NCBI GenBank assembly: GCA_031555175.1
Contig: JAVBUP010000052.1
Span: forward strand, 1-30,710
Length of the DNA: 30,710 nucleotides
From: JAVBUP01 sp031555175
Lineage (GTDB): Bacteria > Bacillota_I > Bacilli_A > Erysipelotrichales > Coprobacillaceae
Direction: 5' to 3'
Position 1 is the stretch's first letter; each line of letters begins with the position of its first letter. The position numbers and the translations under genes were made by a program. The notes under the pieces are model-generated. The model was given only the letters and a program-made list of their open reading frames with translations, was not told where the DNA came from and did no database searches. This document shows, in pieces, positions 1 to 8,943 of this stretch.

Positions 1-17
1 GTATTAAAGTTGGACAT
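1..17 (-). CDS. Start of a divergent gene, cut by the window edge
   Basis: Read on the minus strand, an ATG at 17-15 opens a frame M-S-N-F-N that runs off the left end. A good ribosome site (AAAGGAG, about positions 28-34) sits some 10 nt upstream, and a sigma-A-like promoter lies behind it at 55-84. Only five full codons are visible, so the product cannot be named. Because the gene is divergent from the ABC operon, it could be a regulator of that operon, but this is only a guess from position. Confidence 0.5.
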
Positions 18-54
18 AGATAAAACTCTCCTTTGTGTAATTGGTCGCAAATTA

Positions 55-84
55 ATCATACATGGGAAGTCATAACTATGTCTA
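55..84 (-). promoter_or_regulatory. Promoter of the divergent left-edge gene
   Basis: On the minus strand, TAGACA (plus 79-84) is followed after 18 nt by TATGAT (plus 55-60). This is a near-consensus sigma-A pair, correctly placed upstream of the ribosome site and ATG at 17-15. Confidence 0.45.
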
Positions 85-173
85 TTTATTTTTGGTTAAA
101 ACAAAAGATTCTTCTTTACCCCTACGGATATTGAAGAACCTGAGCTTTTTAATATGACATTTTAGTTATAATC

Positions 174-207
174 AAGTCACTGCAAAGTCACCTTATTAAT
201 GTATAAT
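174..207 (+). promoter_or_regulatory. ABC operon promoter with 7-bp direct repeats
   Basis: A perfect -10 hexamer TATAAT lies at 202-207 (a second one at 211-216) with no good -35 hexamer. In its place is a perfect 7-bp direct repeat, AAGTCAC at 174-180 and 185-191, separated by 4 bp and so repeating every 11 bp. A weaker match (TAGTTAT, 163-169) falls in the same phase. OmpR/PhoB-family response regulators are known to bind 7-bp direct repeats with 4-bp spacers that replace the -35 box. That such a regulator acts here is inference; none is encoded in the window. Confidence 0.55.
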
Positions 208-229
208 AGTTATAATAGGAGGGGTAACT

Positions 230-2854
230 ATGGGCATATTCTTAAAAATGACGATTGAATCAATGAGAAAAAATCGTTCAAGAACTATAATTACAATTAT
301 TGGTGTAGTATTATCAATATTCTTAGTTAATAGTGTTATGACTGTAGCGACTTCCTTCGAGCACTATCAAATTAATAAGACAATTGATCAAAATGGTAGT
401 TGGGAGGTATTAATTAGAAATAAAGATGCTAGTTTTTTAGAAGTTGTAAATCAAGATGAGGATATTAAATCTATATCTACAGGAGCAGTTTGTGGGCATT
501 TTAAATTACAAAAAAATATTAATGATGCACTTGGATTTGCTAGCATTATTGGGTATGATAAAGATATTTTTAAGCAAGGGAATATTAAGATGGCTTCGGG
601 TAGACTACCTGAAAATGAAAATGAAATCGTTATTGGAGACTCATGGAAAGAAAATGTTGGTAGTTATAAAATTGGGGATACATTAATAGTAAGCTTAGGA
701 GACTTATACTACAAGGAAACAAATGAACTTTTTGATTATACAATAGAAGCTAATTATGACAATATAGCTAATGATGAGAAATTGGAGATTAGAAATAATA
801 TAGAACAAAAAGAATACACTGTCGTTGGTTTTTATACATCAATGCATGGTGTAAATTGGTATACTATTTCAATGCCATTATTTACCATGAAAAAAGATAA
901 TGAAATACCAACAAGCAATGAAATAGAATATTTTATTAAACTAAAAAATCCTACTATAGAAAGTGCACAAGAATTTGTTAGTAGATATGCTAATGATGAA
1001 ACGAGTTATCGTTGGTCTAGTGTAAATCAAGGATATATTTATGAATTGCAAATGACAAATGTTAAAATTACAATTTATCTTATAGCAGTTATTGGCATAA
1101 TAATTTTATCTCTATGCTCAATACTGATGATATATAATGCTTTTGGATTATCGTTTATACAACGAAAACAACAGCTTGGAATTATCTCATCAGTAGGAGC
1201 GTCACACAAACAACTTGTCTTATCAATTCTATATGAAGGTATTATTATTGCGATTATTGGGATCCCTATTGGGCTTATTCTTAGTGTAGTAGTAGCAAAT
1301 TATGGATGCGAATATATTAATAATTTTATATCAAGCAAAGATGTGCTTGAATACCCCTATAGCGTACATCTTTCTACATTAGGGATAACAGTATCAACCT
1401 CTATTGGTTTTATAATAGTGCTACTATCGGCCTATCTACCTTGTCGATCAACAAAGAATAGTGCACCAATTATGGTGTTACAACAAAGTGATAATAACGC
1501 ACTATCGACAAAGAAAATGAAGGCTCCAAGAATTATTAGTAAATTTTTTGGAGTTGAAGGAAATCTTGCATATAAAAACTATAGAAGGCACAAGAAATCA
1601 TACCGATCAATAATCCTTGCATTAGTAATCAGTATGGTACTATTTACATCTATTTTGACATTGCTAAACTATGCCAATGAAACATATGCGATTAGTGGTT
1701 TATCAAACTATAATCCTAATTATGAACTATCAGGAGATGGTAGTGACGCAGTTGTTAATATATTTAAAAAGATTAAAGATCTTGATGGCATAGATGAAGC
1801 GATTTTATATAAATTAGAGTCTTACAATTTGATTGTTAATAAGCAAAATATGGATGAAAAGCAATTTGCAGACTTGCAAGAATATGATAATTTTGGACAA
1901 CCAATTGAAAGTTTAGATAAAAACAACAAAAGAACTTCTATACTAATATATTTAGTAGATGATGAGACTTTTAAGGACTATATCGAGTCATGTGGTGAAA
2001 CCTACGATGCTTTCATAGATCCCATAGATCCAAAATTAGCCTTTGTGAATTCTTATTATGAATATAATCGAGAAACAGGCATATATGAGGTGAATACATT
2101 TTTAAGAACAGATCATCAGATCACATTAGATTTTGAGCCAAGATATTCGTTAACGTCTATTGAGATAATATATTCTACAGATAATGTAGTCTTATTAGAT
2201 GAAGATATGGAGGGAAGATTCTTCTTAGGATCAAGAGAAAAAATTTATATACCATTTTCTATGGCAGAGTATTATACTTCCTTACTACGAAATTATGAAG
2301 GGGGTAATCCAGAAAATTATGGAACAATGAATTTCTCTTCAAAAGATATGGACAAAACAACGCCATTGATTTGGGAAATTCTTGATGAATATAACTGGAG
2401 TCATTCAAGAGTAAAGATTAATCGCAATGAAGCGCCGATGTCATTACAAATTGCAACAATTATCATTACTATACTCGTATTAGTAGTTGTGTTAATAGCT
2501 ACAACAAACATTCTAAATACAATTTCATCCAGCATTGTAATGAGGAAAAAAGAAATATCAATGCTGCGTGCAATTGGATTGAAAACTAAGCAACTATATA
2601 AAATGGTTTATTTAGAATATGTCTATATGGGATTTAAGGCAATATCATATGGCAGTATACTAACTGTAATAACCACATACTTCTTTCACTGGGCTTTAAA
2701 GAAATCATTTTCTTTACCATTTGTAATGCCAGTACAACCAATAACAACATCAGTTTTAGTATTAGTTTTCTTAGTATTGCTGTCATCAACATATGCGATT
2801 TCAAGAGTAAAATCAGTCAATATTATTGATTCATTAAAAAATGAATTAACATAA
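230..2854 (+). CDS. FtsX/MacB-type ABC transporter permease 1
   Basis: An 874-residue membrane protein of the FtsX-like permease family (type VII ABC). Hydrophobic segments fall near residues 17-42, 280-306, 328-358, 382-405, 460-482, 740-768, 802-824 and 838-860. This gives two FtsX units, each with a large extracellular domain (about 43-278 and 483-738). Cytoplasmic motifs that contact the ATPase are visible in both halves, with RKQQLGIISSVGAS in the first and RKKEISMLRAIGLK in the second. The start is the ATG 5 nt after AGGAGGGG (217-224). It is first in a four-gene operon with the ATPase and two more permeases. It is the most divergent of the three permeases: it lacks the LGLDYRLY segment shared by the other two. 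The substrate is unknown; relatives export or sense antimicrobial peptides, lipids or lipoproteins. Confidence 0.88.
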   Translation: MGIFLKMTIESMRKNRSRTIITIIGVVLSIFLVNSVMTVATSFEHYQINKTIDQNGSWEVLIRNKDASFLEVVNQDEDIKSISTGAVCGHFKLQKNINDALGFASIIGYDKDIFKQGNIKMASGRLPENENEIVIGDSWKENVGSYKIGDTLIVSLGDLYYKETNELFDYTIEANYDNIANDEKLEIRNNIEQKEYTVVGFYTSMHGVNWYTISMPLFTMKKDNEIPTSNEIEYFIKLKNPTIESAQEFVSRYANDETSYRWSSVNQGYIYELQMTNVKITIYLIAVIGIIILSLCSILMIYNAFGLSFIQRKQQLGIISSVGASHKQLVLSILYEGIIIAIIGIPIGLILSVVVANYGCEYINNFISSKDVLEYPYSVHLSTLGITVSTSIGFIIVLLSAYLPCRSTKNSAPIMVLQQSDNNALSTKKMKAPRIISKFFGVEGNLAYKNYRRHKKSYRSIILALVISMVLFTSILTLLNYANETYAISGLSNYNPNYELSGDGSDAVVNIFKKIKDLDGIDEAILYKLESYNLIVNKQNMDEKQFADLQEYDNFGQPIESLDKNNKRTSILIYLVDDETFKDYIESCGETYDAFIDPIDPKLAFVNSYYEYNRETGIYEVNTFLRTDHQITLDFEPRYSLTSIEIIYSTDNVVLLDEDMEGRFFLGSREKIYIPFSMAEYYTSLLRNYEGGNPENYGTMNFSSKDMDKTTPLIWEILDEYNWSHSRVKINRNEAPMSLQIATIIITILVLVVVLIATTNILNTISSSIVMRKKEISMLRAIGLKTKQLYKMVYLEYVYMGFKAISYGSILTVITTYFFHWALKKSFSLPFVMPVQPITTSVLVLVFLVLLSSTYAISRVKSVNIIDSLKNELT

Positions 2855-2912
2855 TACAATTAAATATATTTGGAATACTTACTAACAAAAAGTAGTAAAG
2901 GAGAAACATAAC

Positions 2913-3593
2913 ATGGAAATATTAAGGGTAGAAAACTTATGTAAAACATACGGTAAGGGAGATAGTTTAGTAAAGGCACTAGATAAAGTATCATTTACTG
3001 TGAAACAAGGTGAGTTCGTTGCGATTATTGGACCATCTGGGTCAGGAAAGTCTACGCTACTTCACATTTTAGGAGGAGTAGATGAGCCAACCTCTGGGAA
3101 AGTCTATATTAATGATAAAGATGTATATGCTCAAAACAAAGATCAATTAGCTGTATTTAGGAGGAGAGAAGTTGGCCTGATTTATCAATTCTATAATTTA
3201 ATACCAGTCCTAAATGTAACAGAAAATATCACATTACCCGTACTAATGGATAAAAGGGATGTTAATAAAGATCGCTTAAATGAGTTATTAGAAACATTAA
3301 ATTTAACAGATAGAACCCATCATCTTCCTAATCAACTATCTGGTGGGCAACAACAACGTGTATCTATAGGGAGAGCATTAATGAATGCTCCTGCAATTGT
3401 ATTAGCTGATGAACCGACAGGAAATTTGGATTCTAAGAACAGTCAACAAATCGTAGAACTATTAAAATTATCGAATAAAAAATATAATCAAACATTAATT
3501 GTGATAACTCATGATGAAAATATTGCCATGCAGGCTGATAGAATTATTAGCATTGAGGATGGGAAGATTATCAAAGATGTAACCAATAAATAA
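2913..3593 (+). CDS. ABC transporter ATP-binding protein (MacB/LolD type)
   Basis: A 226-residue cytosolic ATPase with every ABC motif intact: Walker A GPSGSGKST (40-48), Q-loop Gln92, signature LSGGQ (142-146), Walker B AIVLADE (161-167) with catalytic Glu167, the D-loop, and the switch His200. Length and sequence fit the MacB/LolD/BceA class that powers FtsX-type permeases by mechanotransmission. The start follows an AAAGGAG site. It lies 58 bp after permease 1 and 28 bp before permease 2 and is the only ATPase in the operon, so it presumably serves all three permeases. That sharing is inferred from gene order. Confidence 0.95.
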   Translation: MEILRVENLCKTYGKGDSLVKALDKVSFTVKQGEFVAIIGPSGSGKSTLLHILGGVDEPTSGKVYINDKDVYAQNKDQLAVFRRREVGLIYQFYNLIPVLNVTENITLPVLMDKRDVNKDRLNELLETLNLTDRTHHLPNQLSGGQQQRVSIGRALMNAPAIVLADEPTGNLDSKNSQQIVELLKLSNKKYNQTLIVITHDENIAMQADRIISIEDGKIIKDVTNK

Positions 3594-3621
3594 AAATGAA
3601 TTGAAATTAGGAGGAAGGAAT

Positions 3622-6216
3622 ATGGGAGTATTTCATAGGATGACGATTAAATCATTGCTAAGGAATAAAACTAGAACAATTATAACAATTGTTGGAGTCA
3701 TCTTTTCAGTTATTATTATAAATAGCATAATTTTATTCTCTATTTCCTTTAAAGAGCAGCAGAAAAATTTCGCAATCAATTCAATTGGGGTATGGGAGAC
3801 TGAAATTTTCTACCTTAATAAAGCAGATGAGGCTGCAGCGATAGAATATTATCATCCACAGAAAGTTGGGCGTACTATCCACAATGGTACATTTGTAGAT
3901 AAGACATCATTTAATATAAATCTTATTGCTTTAGATGATGGAGCGTATGATTTATATGCAATTGATATAGTTGAGGGCAGAAGGCCAAACAACAATAAAG
4001 AGGTAGTGATATCAAAATCATTTATGGAGTTTTATGGAATTGAGTACAAATTAGGAGAATCACTGTCATTAGAAATAAGTGATTTATACTGTATAAATCG
4101 TATAACAAATGAAGTATTATCTATTAATCCCAAGTATGATAACTGTAACAATGAGACAGGGGATATCGCAATTATAGACGAGCATAGAGTCAGAGATCCA
4201 CAACCAACTTATCAAGTTGTTGGTGTCATAAGTAATCCTCGTACTGCAATCTATACATATTTAGATAATGGCGAAACGTATGATGCTGCGATAATGCTGA
4301 TGAAGTTAGAAGATAGTGATAAAGCTGTTGATGAGTTTATAACATTAAATAATAATGAATATCAAGTAAATGCTAATAGTATTTATCTAAGTTGGACAGG
4401 ATCTAAAGTTAACGTAGTGCTGTTCAATCTTACAGCCATCTTACTGTTAGTATTCTCTGCTTGTTCTATACTTATGATTTATAACTCTTTTGCAATGTCA
4501 TATTCGCAAAGAAGAAAACAATTCGGCATAATTTCATCGGTTGGCGCAACGCCTAGACAGATTTATTATTCGATATTGACGGAAGGTGTAATTATATTTT
4601 TAATTGGAACTCCTCTTGGAATGATAATTAGCGATGTATTTTTTAGAAGTTTAGTACAAGTCATTAATGGCATGTTTGTGGCAAAAGAGTATAATTACTA
4701 TCCATTGAATGTAGTTTATAGCCCATTAGTTATTTTCTTTTCATGTTTTATAAGTCTAATTGTTATATTAGTATCTTGCTATATTCCTAGTTATAAAGCA
4801 ATTGATAAATCAGCTATTGAAGTATTGAGAGAAAATGATGATAAGGAATATAATTCAAAACAGTTTAAAGTATCAAAATGGATTGGAAAATTATTTGGGT
4901 TAGAAACTAGTATAGCGATTAAAAATAGTCGCAGATCAAAAAAACAATATCGTAGCATTACATTGACCATCATTGTCAGCATTGTTATGTATGTTATGGG
5001 GCAAGGATTATTGCATTATGAAATGCTTAGTCGTGAAACCTATTTGCAAGAAAGTAGTTATGATTTGGCAACACATGTACCTGATGTTGAGCAATGTGAT
5101 CAGGCAGAAATAAATGATGCATTTATTAATATGAAAAGTGCAGAAGGTGTTACGAATGGAATAATGTATCAAACAATGCAAATGCATATATATAGATTTC
5201 CATTCCAAGCAGTAAATAAGGAATTTGCGGAAACCACAGGAAGATATCCTCCCGATGGTCAAACACATGTTGGTATGTATATTGAGGTTATTGCTGTTGA
5301 TCAAGAATCTTTTAAAAATTACGCATCGGATTTAGGATTAGATTATCGATTATATACTAATATTGACGAACCAAAATTTATCTTGTATGGCAGATATATC
5401 GATTTTAATCGTATAAACAGCAAATATGTGAACTTGCCAGTGTTTAATGCAAATAATATTGATAAGATAGTTTACGAATCACAGACAACTAATGAAGATG
5501 GAGTAACGTACGAGCATATTTTTGATATCCCTAATATAACAATTGTAGATAAAAGTATTCCGCTTATAGACTATTCATTTAGTCCTCGCGTAGTAATAAT
5601 TATTCCTGAAGAAATGATGCCTTATTATGCTACAATATCGAATTCTTATTATTCTGATTATTATGGACAGTGGTCATCAGAGTTGAAAATGGCCTTCACA
5701 TCTACTGATATAGAGACATCTCAAAAAGAAATGAATAGTATTCTAGGAAATTATACTTTTGAAAGTGCAGAAATGCATAGCGCATATACTAATGAAAATA
5801 CGGTGTATGTAGTGGTATCCTATGTTTTAATGCTACTGACAGCAATAATTATTGTTATATCTTTTGCCAATATTATCAATACAGCGTATACAAGCATTAT
5901 CGTACGCAAAAAAGAATTTGCTGTTTTATCTTCAATAGGTATGAAATATAGACAAATTTCAAAGATGATTATTACAGAATATTTATACTTAGCTATAAAA
6001 GGTGCTATATACTCGTTTCCATTATGTATTGGAGCAACATATTATGTTAGGCAAATGCTAACTGGTGCATTTTTACTTGAATATACAATTCCATATAAGA
6101 ACTTCACAGTGGCAGCAGGTATTTTTATCATAATTATGGTAGTAGTAGCAATCTTTTCACTGAGAACACTAAAATCGCAAAACGTCATAGAATCAATTCG
6201 AGAAGAGAATATATAA
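3622..6216 (+). CDS. FtsX/MacB-type ABC transporter permease 2
   Basis: An 864-residue FtsX-family permease with the same layout as permease 1: one N-terminal helix (about 18-42), a large extracellular domain, three helices, then a second copy of that arrangement. ATPase-contact motifs are RRKQFGIISSVGAT in the first half and RKKEFAVLSSIGMK in the second. I chose the ATG at 3622, 7 nt after AGGAGG; the same frame is open to a TTG at 3601, but that codon lies upstream of the ribosome site. It shares with permease 3 a distinctive extracellular segment (LGLDYRLY-x3-D-x2-P-K), so these two look like products of a later duplication. The transported molecule cannot be inferred. Confidence 0.88.
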   Translation: MGVFHRMTIKSLLRNKTRTIITIVGVIFSVIIINSIILFSISFKEQQKNFAINSIGVWETEIFYLNKADEAAAIEYYHPQKVGRTIHNGTFVDKTSFNINLIALDDGAYDLYAIDIVEGRRPNNNKEVVISKSFMEFYGIEYKLGESLSLEISDLYCINRITNEVLSINPKYDNCNNETGDIAIIDEHRVRDPQPTYQVVGVISNPRTAIYTYLDNGETYDAAIMLMKLEDSDKAVDEFITLNNNEYQVNANSIYLSWTGSKVNVVLFNLTAILLLVFSACSILMIYNSFAMSYSQRRKQFGIISSVGATPRQIYYSILTEGVIIFLIGTPLGMIISDVFFRSLVQVINGMFVAKEYNYYPLNVVYSPLVIFFSCFISLIVILVSCYIPSYKAIDKSAIEVLRENDDKEYNSKQFKVSKWIGKLFGLETSIAIKNSRRSKKQYRSITLTIIVSIVMYVMGQGLLHYEMLSRETYLQESSYDLATHVPDVEQCDQAEINDAFINMKSAEGVTNGIMYQTMQMHIYRFPFQAVNKEFAETTGRYPPDGQTHVGMYIEVIAVDQESFKNYASDLGLDYRLYTNIDEPKFILYGRYIDFNRINSKYVNLPVFNANNIDKIVYESQTTNEDGVTYEHIFDIPNITIVDKSIPLIDYSFSPRVVIIIPEEMMPYYATISNSYYSDYYGQWSSELKMAFTSTDIETSQKEMNSILGNYTFESAEMHSAYTNENTVYVVVSYVLMLLTAIIIVISFANIINTAYTSIIVRKKEFAVLSSIGMKYRQISKMIITEYLYLAIKGAIYSFPLCIGATYYVRQMLTGAFLLEYTIPYKNFTVAAGIFIIIMVVVAIFSLRTLKSQNVIESIREENI

Positions 6217-6281
6217 CAAATTAAAAACTATTATTTTTTGAACTGGATAGTTATAATCATTTTTTCAAAGGAGGTGATATA

Positions 6282-8858
6282 ATGAATATATTTTCTAAAC
6301 TAACCATTAAATCATTAAAGGCAAATAGAGTAAGAACAATAATAACAATAATTGGTATAACACTTTCGGTTATGATTATTAACAGTACATTAATGTTGTC
6401 AAACTCATTTAAAGAACAATCGGTTAAAAAAGCAGCATGGAAATATGGTACGTGGGAGATCAGTATATCAGCAGTAAATCAAGCTGATAAAGATTATATT
6501 ATGAACGAGTTTGCACCAATTAATATTGGATATGCCTATAATCATGGCATATTTGTGGATAATGGTCAGCGATTAGCGGTTGTTGGGTTAAACAAAGAGG
6601 CGTTCTCAATGCTTGGTGTAGAAATAATTGAAGGAAGACTTCCCCAAAATGAATTTGAGGTAGTAATCTCAGAGCCATTAATGGAAATTACTACGCAATA
6701 CAAATTAGGTGATACGCTTTCCAAACGATTATATAAATCGTATTGTGAATCAATTATAACTGGTGAACTTATAAATGCAAATAATGAACCATTTAATGTA
6801 TGCGACAGTGGTTCATTAATAGATATTGAAGATGCTGAAAGTAGCCAATATACTATTGTCGGTATCATGTCTAATCCAAAGTTCTCAATATATAATTATT
6901 ATGATAATAATGGTAGCTCAACAATTTATATGAATGTTAAGGATTGGACTAAATTTGATAGAATGGGTAATGTCACATCACCATATAGCGGTGAGGGTTA
7001 TAATATAACAATTAATGATGATTATTTGTATTGGAACGCGGGTTCATCTGGTTCCCTTGTTTTGTATGGGATTACTACCTTGGCAGTATTTATATTTTTA
7101 AGTTGTTCGCTATTGATGATCTACAATGCTTTTACAATATCATTTGCTCAACGCAAACGCCAGTATGGCATCATTTCATCGACTGGTGCGACTTCAAAGC
7201 AAATTATGCAGTCAGTCTTAGCTGAAGGATTCATTGTCTGGATAATTGGAATGGTAGCCGGTATGATAATAAGTTATGTATTCTTCCATAGTTTATCTAG
7301 TATGATTAATGCTTACTTACAAGCAAAGGAATGGGGTTATTATCCATTGCACTTCGTTAATAACCCCATATCAATATTAATTACTGCAGTATTGACGTTA
7401 CTTGCAGTACTTGGTGCTTGTTATTTGCCATGCGTCAAGGCCATGGATAAATCAAGTATTAGTATTATTAGAGAAAATAAAGATCAAGATTACCACATAA
7501 ATCAATTTAAATTACCAGCATGGATGAATAAGTTTTATGGATTTGAATTAAAATTAGCAATAAAGAATAGTAAGCGTACTAAAAAGCGTAATCGAAGTAT
7601 TACGTTGTCTATAACAGTAAGTATAATTCTATTTGTTGTGGCGCAATCGTTTTTGTATTATGAAGCATTAGGAAGAAAAACTGTGTTACAAGAAGCAGAA
7701 TACGATGTTTCTATTTATGGAGATTTTAGTAATGTTCCAGATGCTTTAGTAAAAGAAGCATTCATAAGTTTATCTACCGCATCAAATGTGACAGGTGGAA
7801 TAATGCAGAGGGGAATAATGGTAACCCTTGATAAGTTCCCGTTAAATATAATAGATGAAGAAGTTGCGCAAGACTGGAATTTCTCAAAACTATATTATGA
7901 TGAAACTACTACGATGACAGCAACGATAATAGCTATAGATAACAAGGATTTTGAGAAATATGCGAAAAGTTTAGGATTGGATTATCGACTATATTCTGAT
8001 ATAGATAACCCAAAAATAATATTACATGGTCGAGAAGATGCTCTCAACCAAGAAACAAATACTTATGGAAATAGGCCGCTCTTCTCGGAAACTTACTGTG
8101 CTGAACTAAAAGCGTATAATTTTGGGAATAATGGTAACGAGTTTGTGAATGAAGAAATATTTACTTTCAAGAATATCACCCTTGTGGATAAACAACCTGA
8201 ACTAGTTCATATTCCAACATCGCAGTCATTAGCGTTTATAGTTCCTGAATCAATAATGGATTATTTTACACCATTACAGAAGTTTACAACGTATTACGGG
8301 TACCAATATCAATGGAGTGAGTATACGATGAATTTCTCTTCCAGTGACAAGGATAAGACACTAGAGTCTATGAAAACCATCGCGGCATCGATAGATTTTA
8401 TTGATGAGGGTAAGATTAGTGCCTATACAGCTTATGAAGATGTTGCCTTGCAAATGATTTCATATGTTATCATGGCTTTCGCAATAGTTATTGTGTTGAT
8501 AGCAATAACTAATGTCGTTAATATTACTTATTCAAGTATAGATATTAGACGGAAAGAAATAGCTATGTTAACTTCAATTGGAATGAAGCGGAAGCAAATT
8601 AGTAAAATGGTTATATATGAGTATATGTATCTTATCATGAAAGGAATTATCCTAGCCATACCACTTTGCATACTAATAACCATGAGAATTAGGAATGGTA
8701 TGATTGGTATAGTTTATCTAGACTATAAATATCCAATTGATGATATTGCAACTGGCTCTTTGCTATTTGCGATATTAGTAGTTATTATTTCTTCTATTTC
8801 CTTAAGAGCTCTAAATGCGAAGAATGTAGTAGAATCGATTAAGGATGATAACACATAG
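6282..8858 (+). CDS. FtsX/MacB-type ABC transporter permease 3
   Basis: An 858-residue FtsX-family permease, last gene of the ABC operon. The start is the ATG 8 nt after an exact AGGAGG. Topology is as in permeases 1 and 2, with ATPase-contact motifs RKRQYGIISSTGAT and RKEIAMLTSIGMK. The segment LGLDYRLYSDIDNPK is nearly the same as in permease 2, which marks the two as close paralogs. A TATAAT at 6252-6257 in the 65-bp gap has no convincing -35, so I assume read-through from upstream. The TAG stop lies inside the stem of the operon terminator. Confidence 0.88.
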   Translation: MNIFSKLTIKSLKANRVRTIITIIGITLSVMIINSTLMLSNSFKEQSVKKAAWKYGTWEISISAVNQADKDYIMNEFAPINIGYAYNHGIFVDNGQRLAVVGLNKEAFSMLGVEIIEGRLPQNEFEVVISEPLMEITTQYKLGDTLSKRLYKSYCESIITGELINANNEPFNVCDSGSLIDIEDAESSQYTIVGIMSNPKFSIYNYYDNNGSSTIYMNVKDWTKFDRMGNVTSPYSGEGYNITINDDYLYWNAGSSGSLVLYGITTLAVFIFLSCSLLMIYNAFTISFAQRKRQYGIISSTGATSKQIMQSVLAEGFIVWIIGMVAGMIISYVFFHSLSSMINAYLQAKEWGYYPLHFVNNPISILITAVLTLLAVLGACYLPCVKAMDKSSISIIRENKDQDYHINQFKLPAWMNKFYGFELKLAIKNSKRTKKRNRSITLSITVSIILFVVAQSFLYYEALGRKTVLQEAEYDVSIYGDFSNVPDALVKEAFISLSTASNVTGGIMQRGIMVTLDKFPLNIIDEEVAQDWNFSKLYYDETTTMTATIIAIDNKDFEKYAKSLGLDYRLYSDIDNPKIILHGREDALNQETNTYGNRPLFSETYCAELKAYNFGNNGNEFVNEEIFTFKNITLVDKQPELVHIPTSQSLAFIVPESIMDYFTPLQKFTTYYGYQYQWSEYTMNFSSSDKDKTLESMKTIAASIDFIDEGKISAYTAYEDVALQMISYVIMAFAIVIVLIAITNVVNITYSSIDIRRKEIAMLTSIGMKRKQISKMVIYEYMYLIMKGIILAIPLCILITMRIRNGMIGIVYLDYKYPIDDIATGSLLFAILVVIISSISLRALNAKNVVESIKDDNT

Positions 8859-8882
8859 ACCTACTTGCTAGGTCTATTTTAT
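8855..8882 (+). terminator. Terminator of the ABC transporter operon
   Basis: A perfect 9-bp stem (ATAGACCTA 8855-8863, TAGGTCTAT 8869-8877) with a 5-nt loop, followed by TTTTATTT. The stop codon of permease 3 (8856-8858) is part of the 5' arm. Confidence 0.88.
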
Positions 8883-8891
8883 TTGCTTAAG

Positions 8892-8920
8892 TTGTTTTTT
8901 GTCATGAAAAGGACTATAAT
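8892..8920 (+). promoter_or_regulatory. Promoter of the MATE gene
   Basis: TTGTTT (8892-8897), a 17-nt spacer and TATAAT (8915-8920), placed between the ABC operon terminator and the MATE ribosome site. Confidence 0.6.
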
Positions 8921-8943
8921 TATCCGTTGAGAGGTGAATTTCT

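Noticed and set aside
6238..6257. Internal promoter before permease 3 (TTGAAC and TATAAT)
   Set aside because: The hexamers are only 8 nt apart, far too close to work together.
230..8858. BceAB-type bacitracin transporter
   Set aside because: The permeases have two FtsX units with two large extracellular domains (eight helices, about 870 residues), not the ten-helix, single-large-loop BceB layout of about 650 residues.
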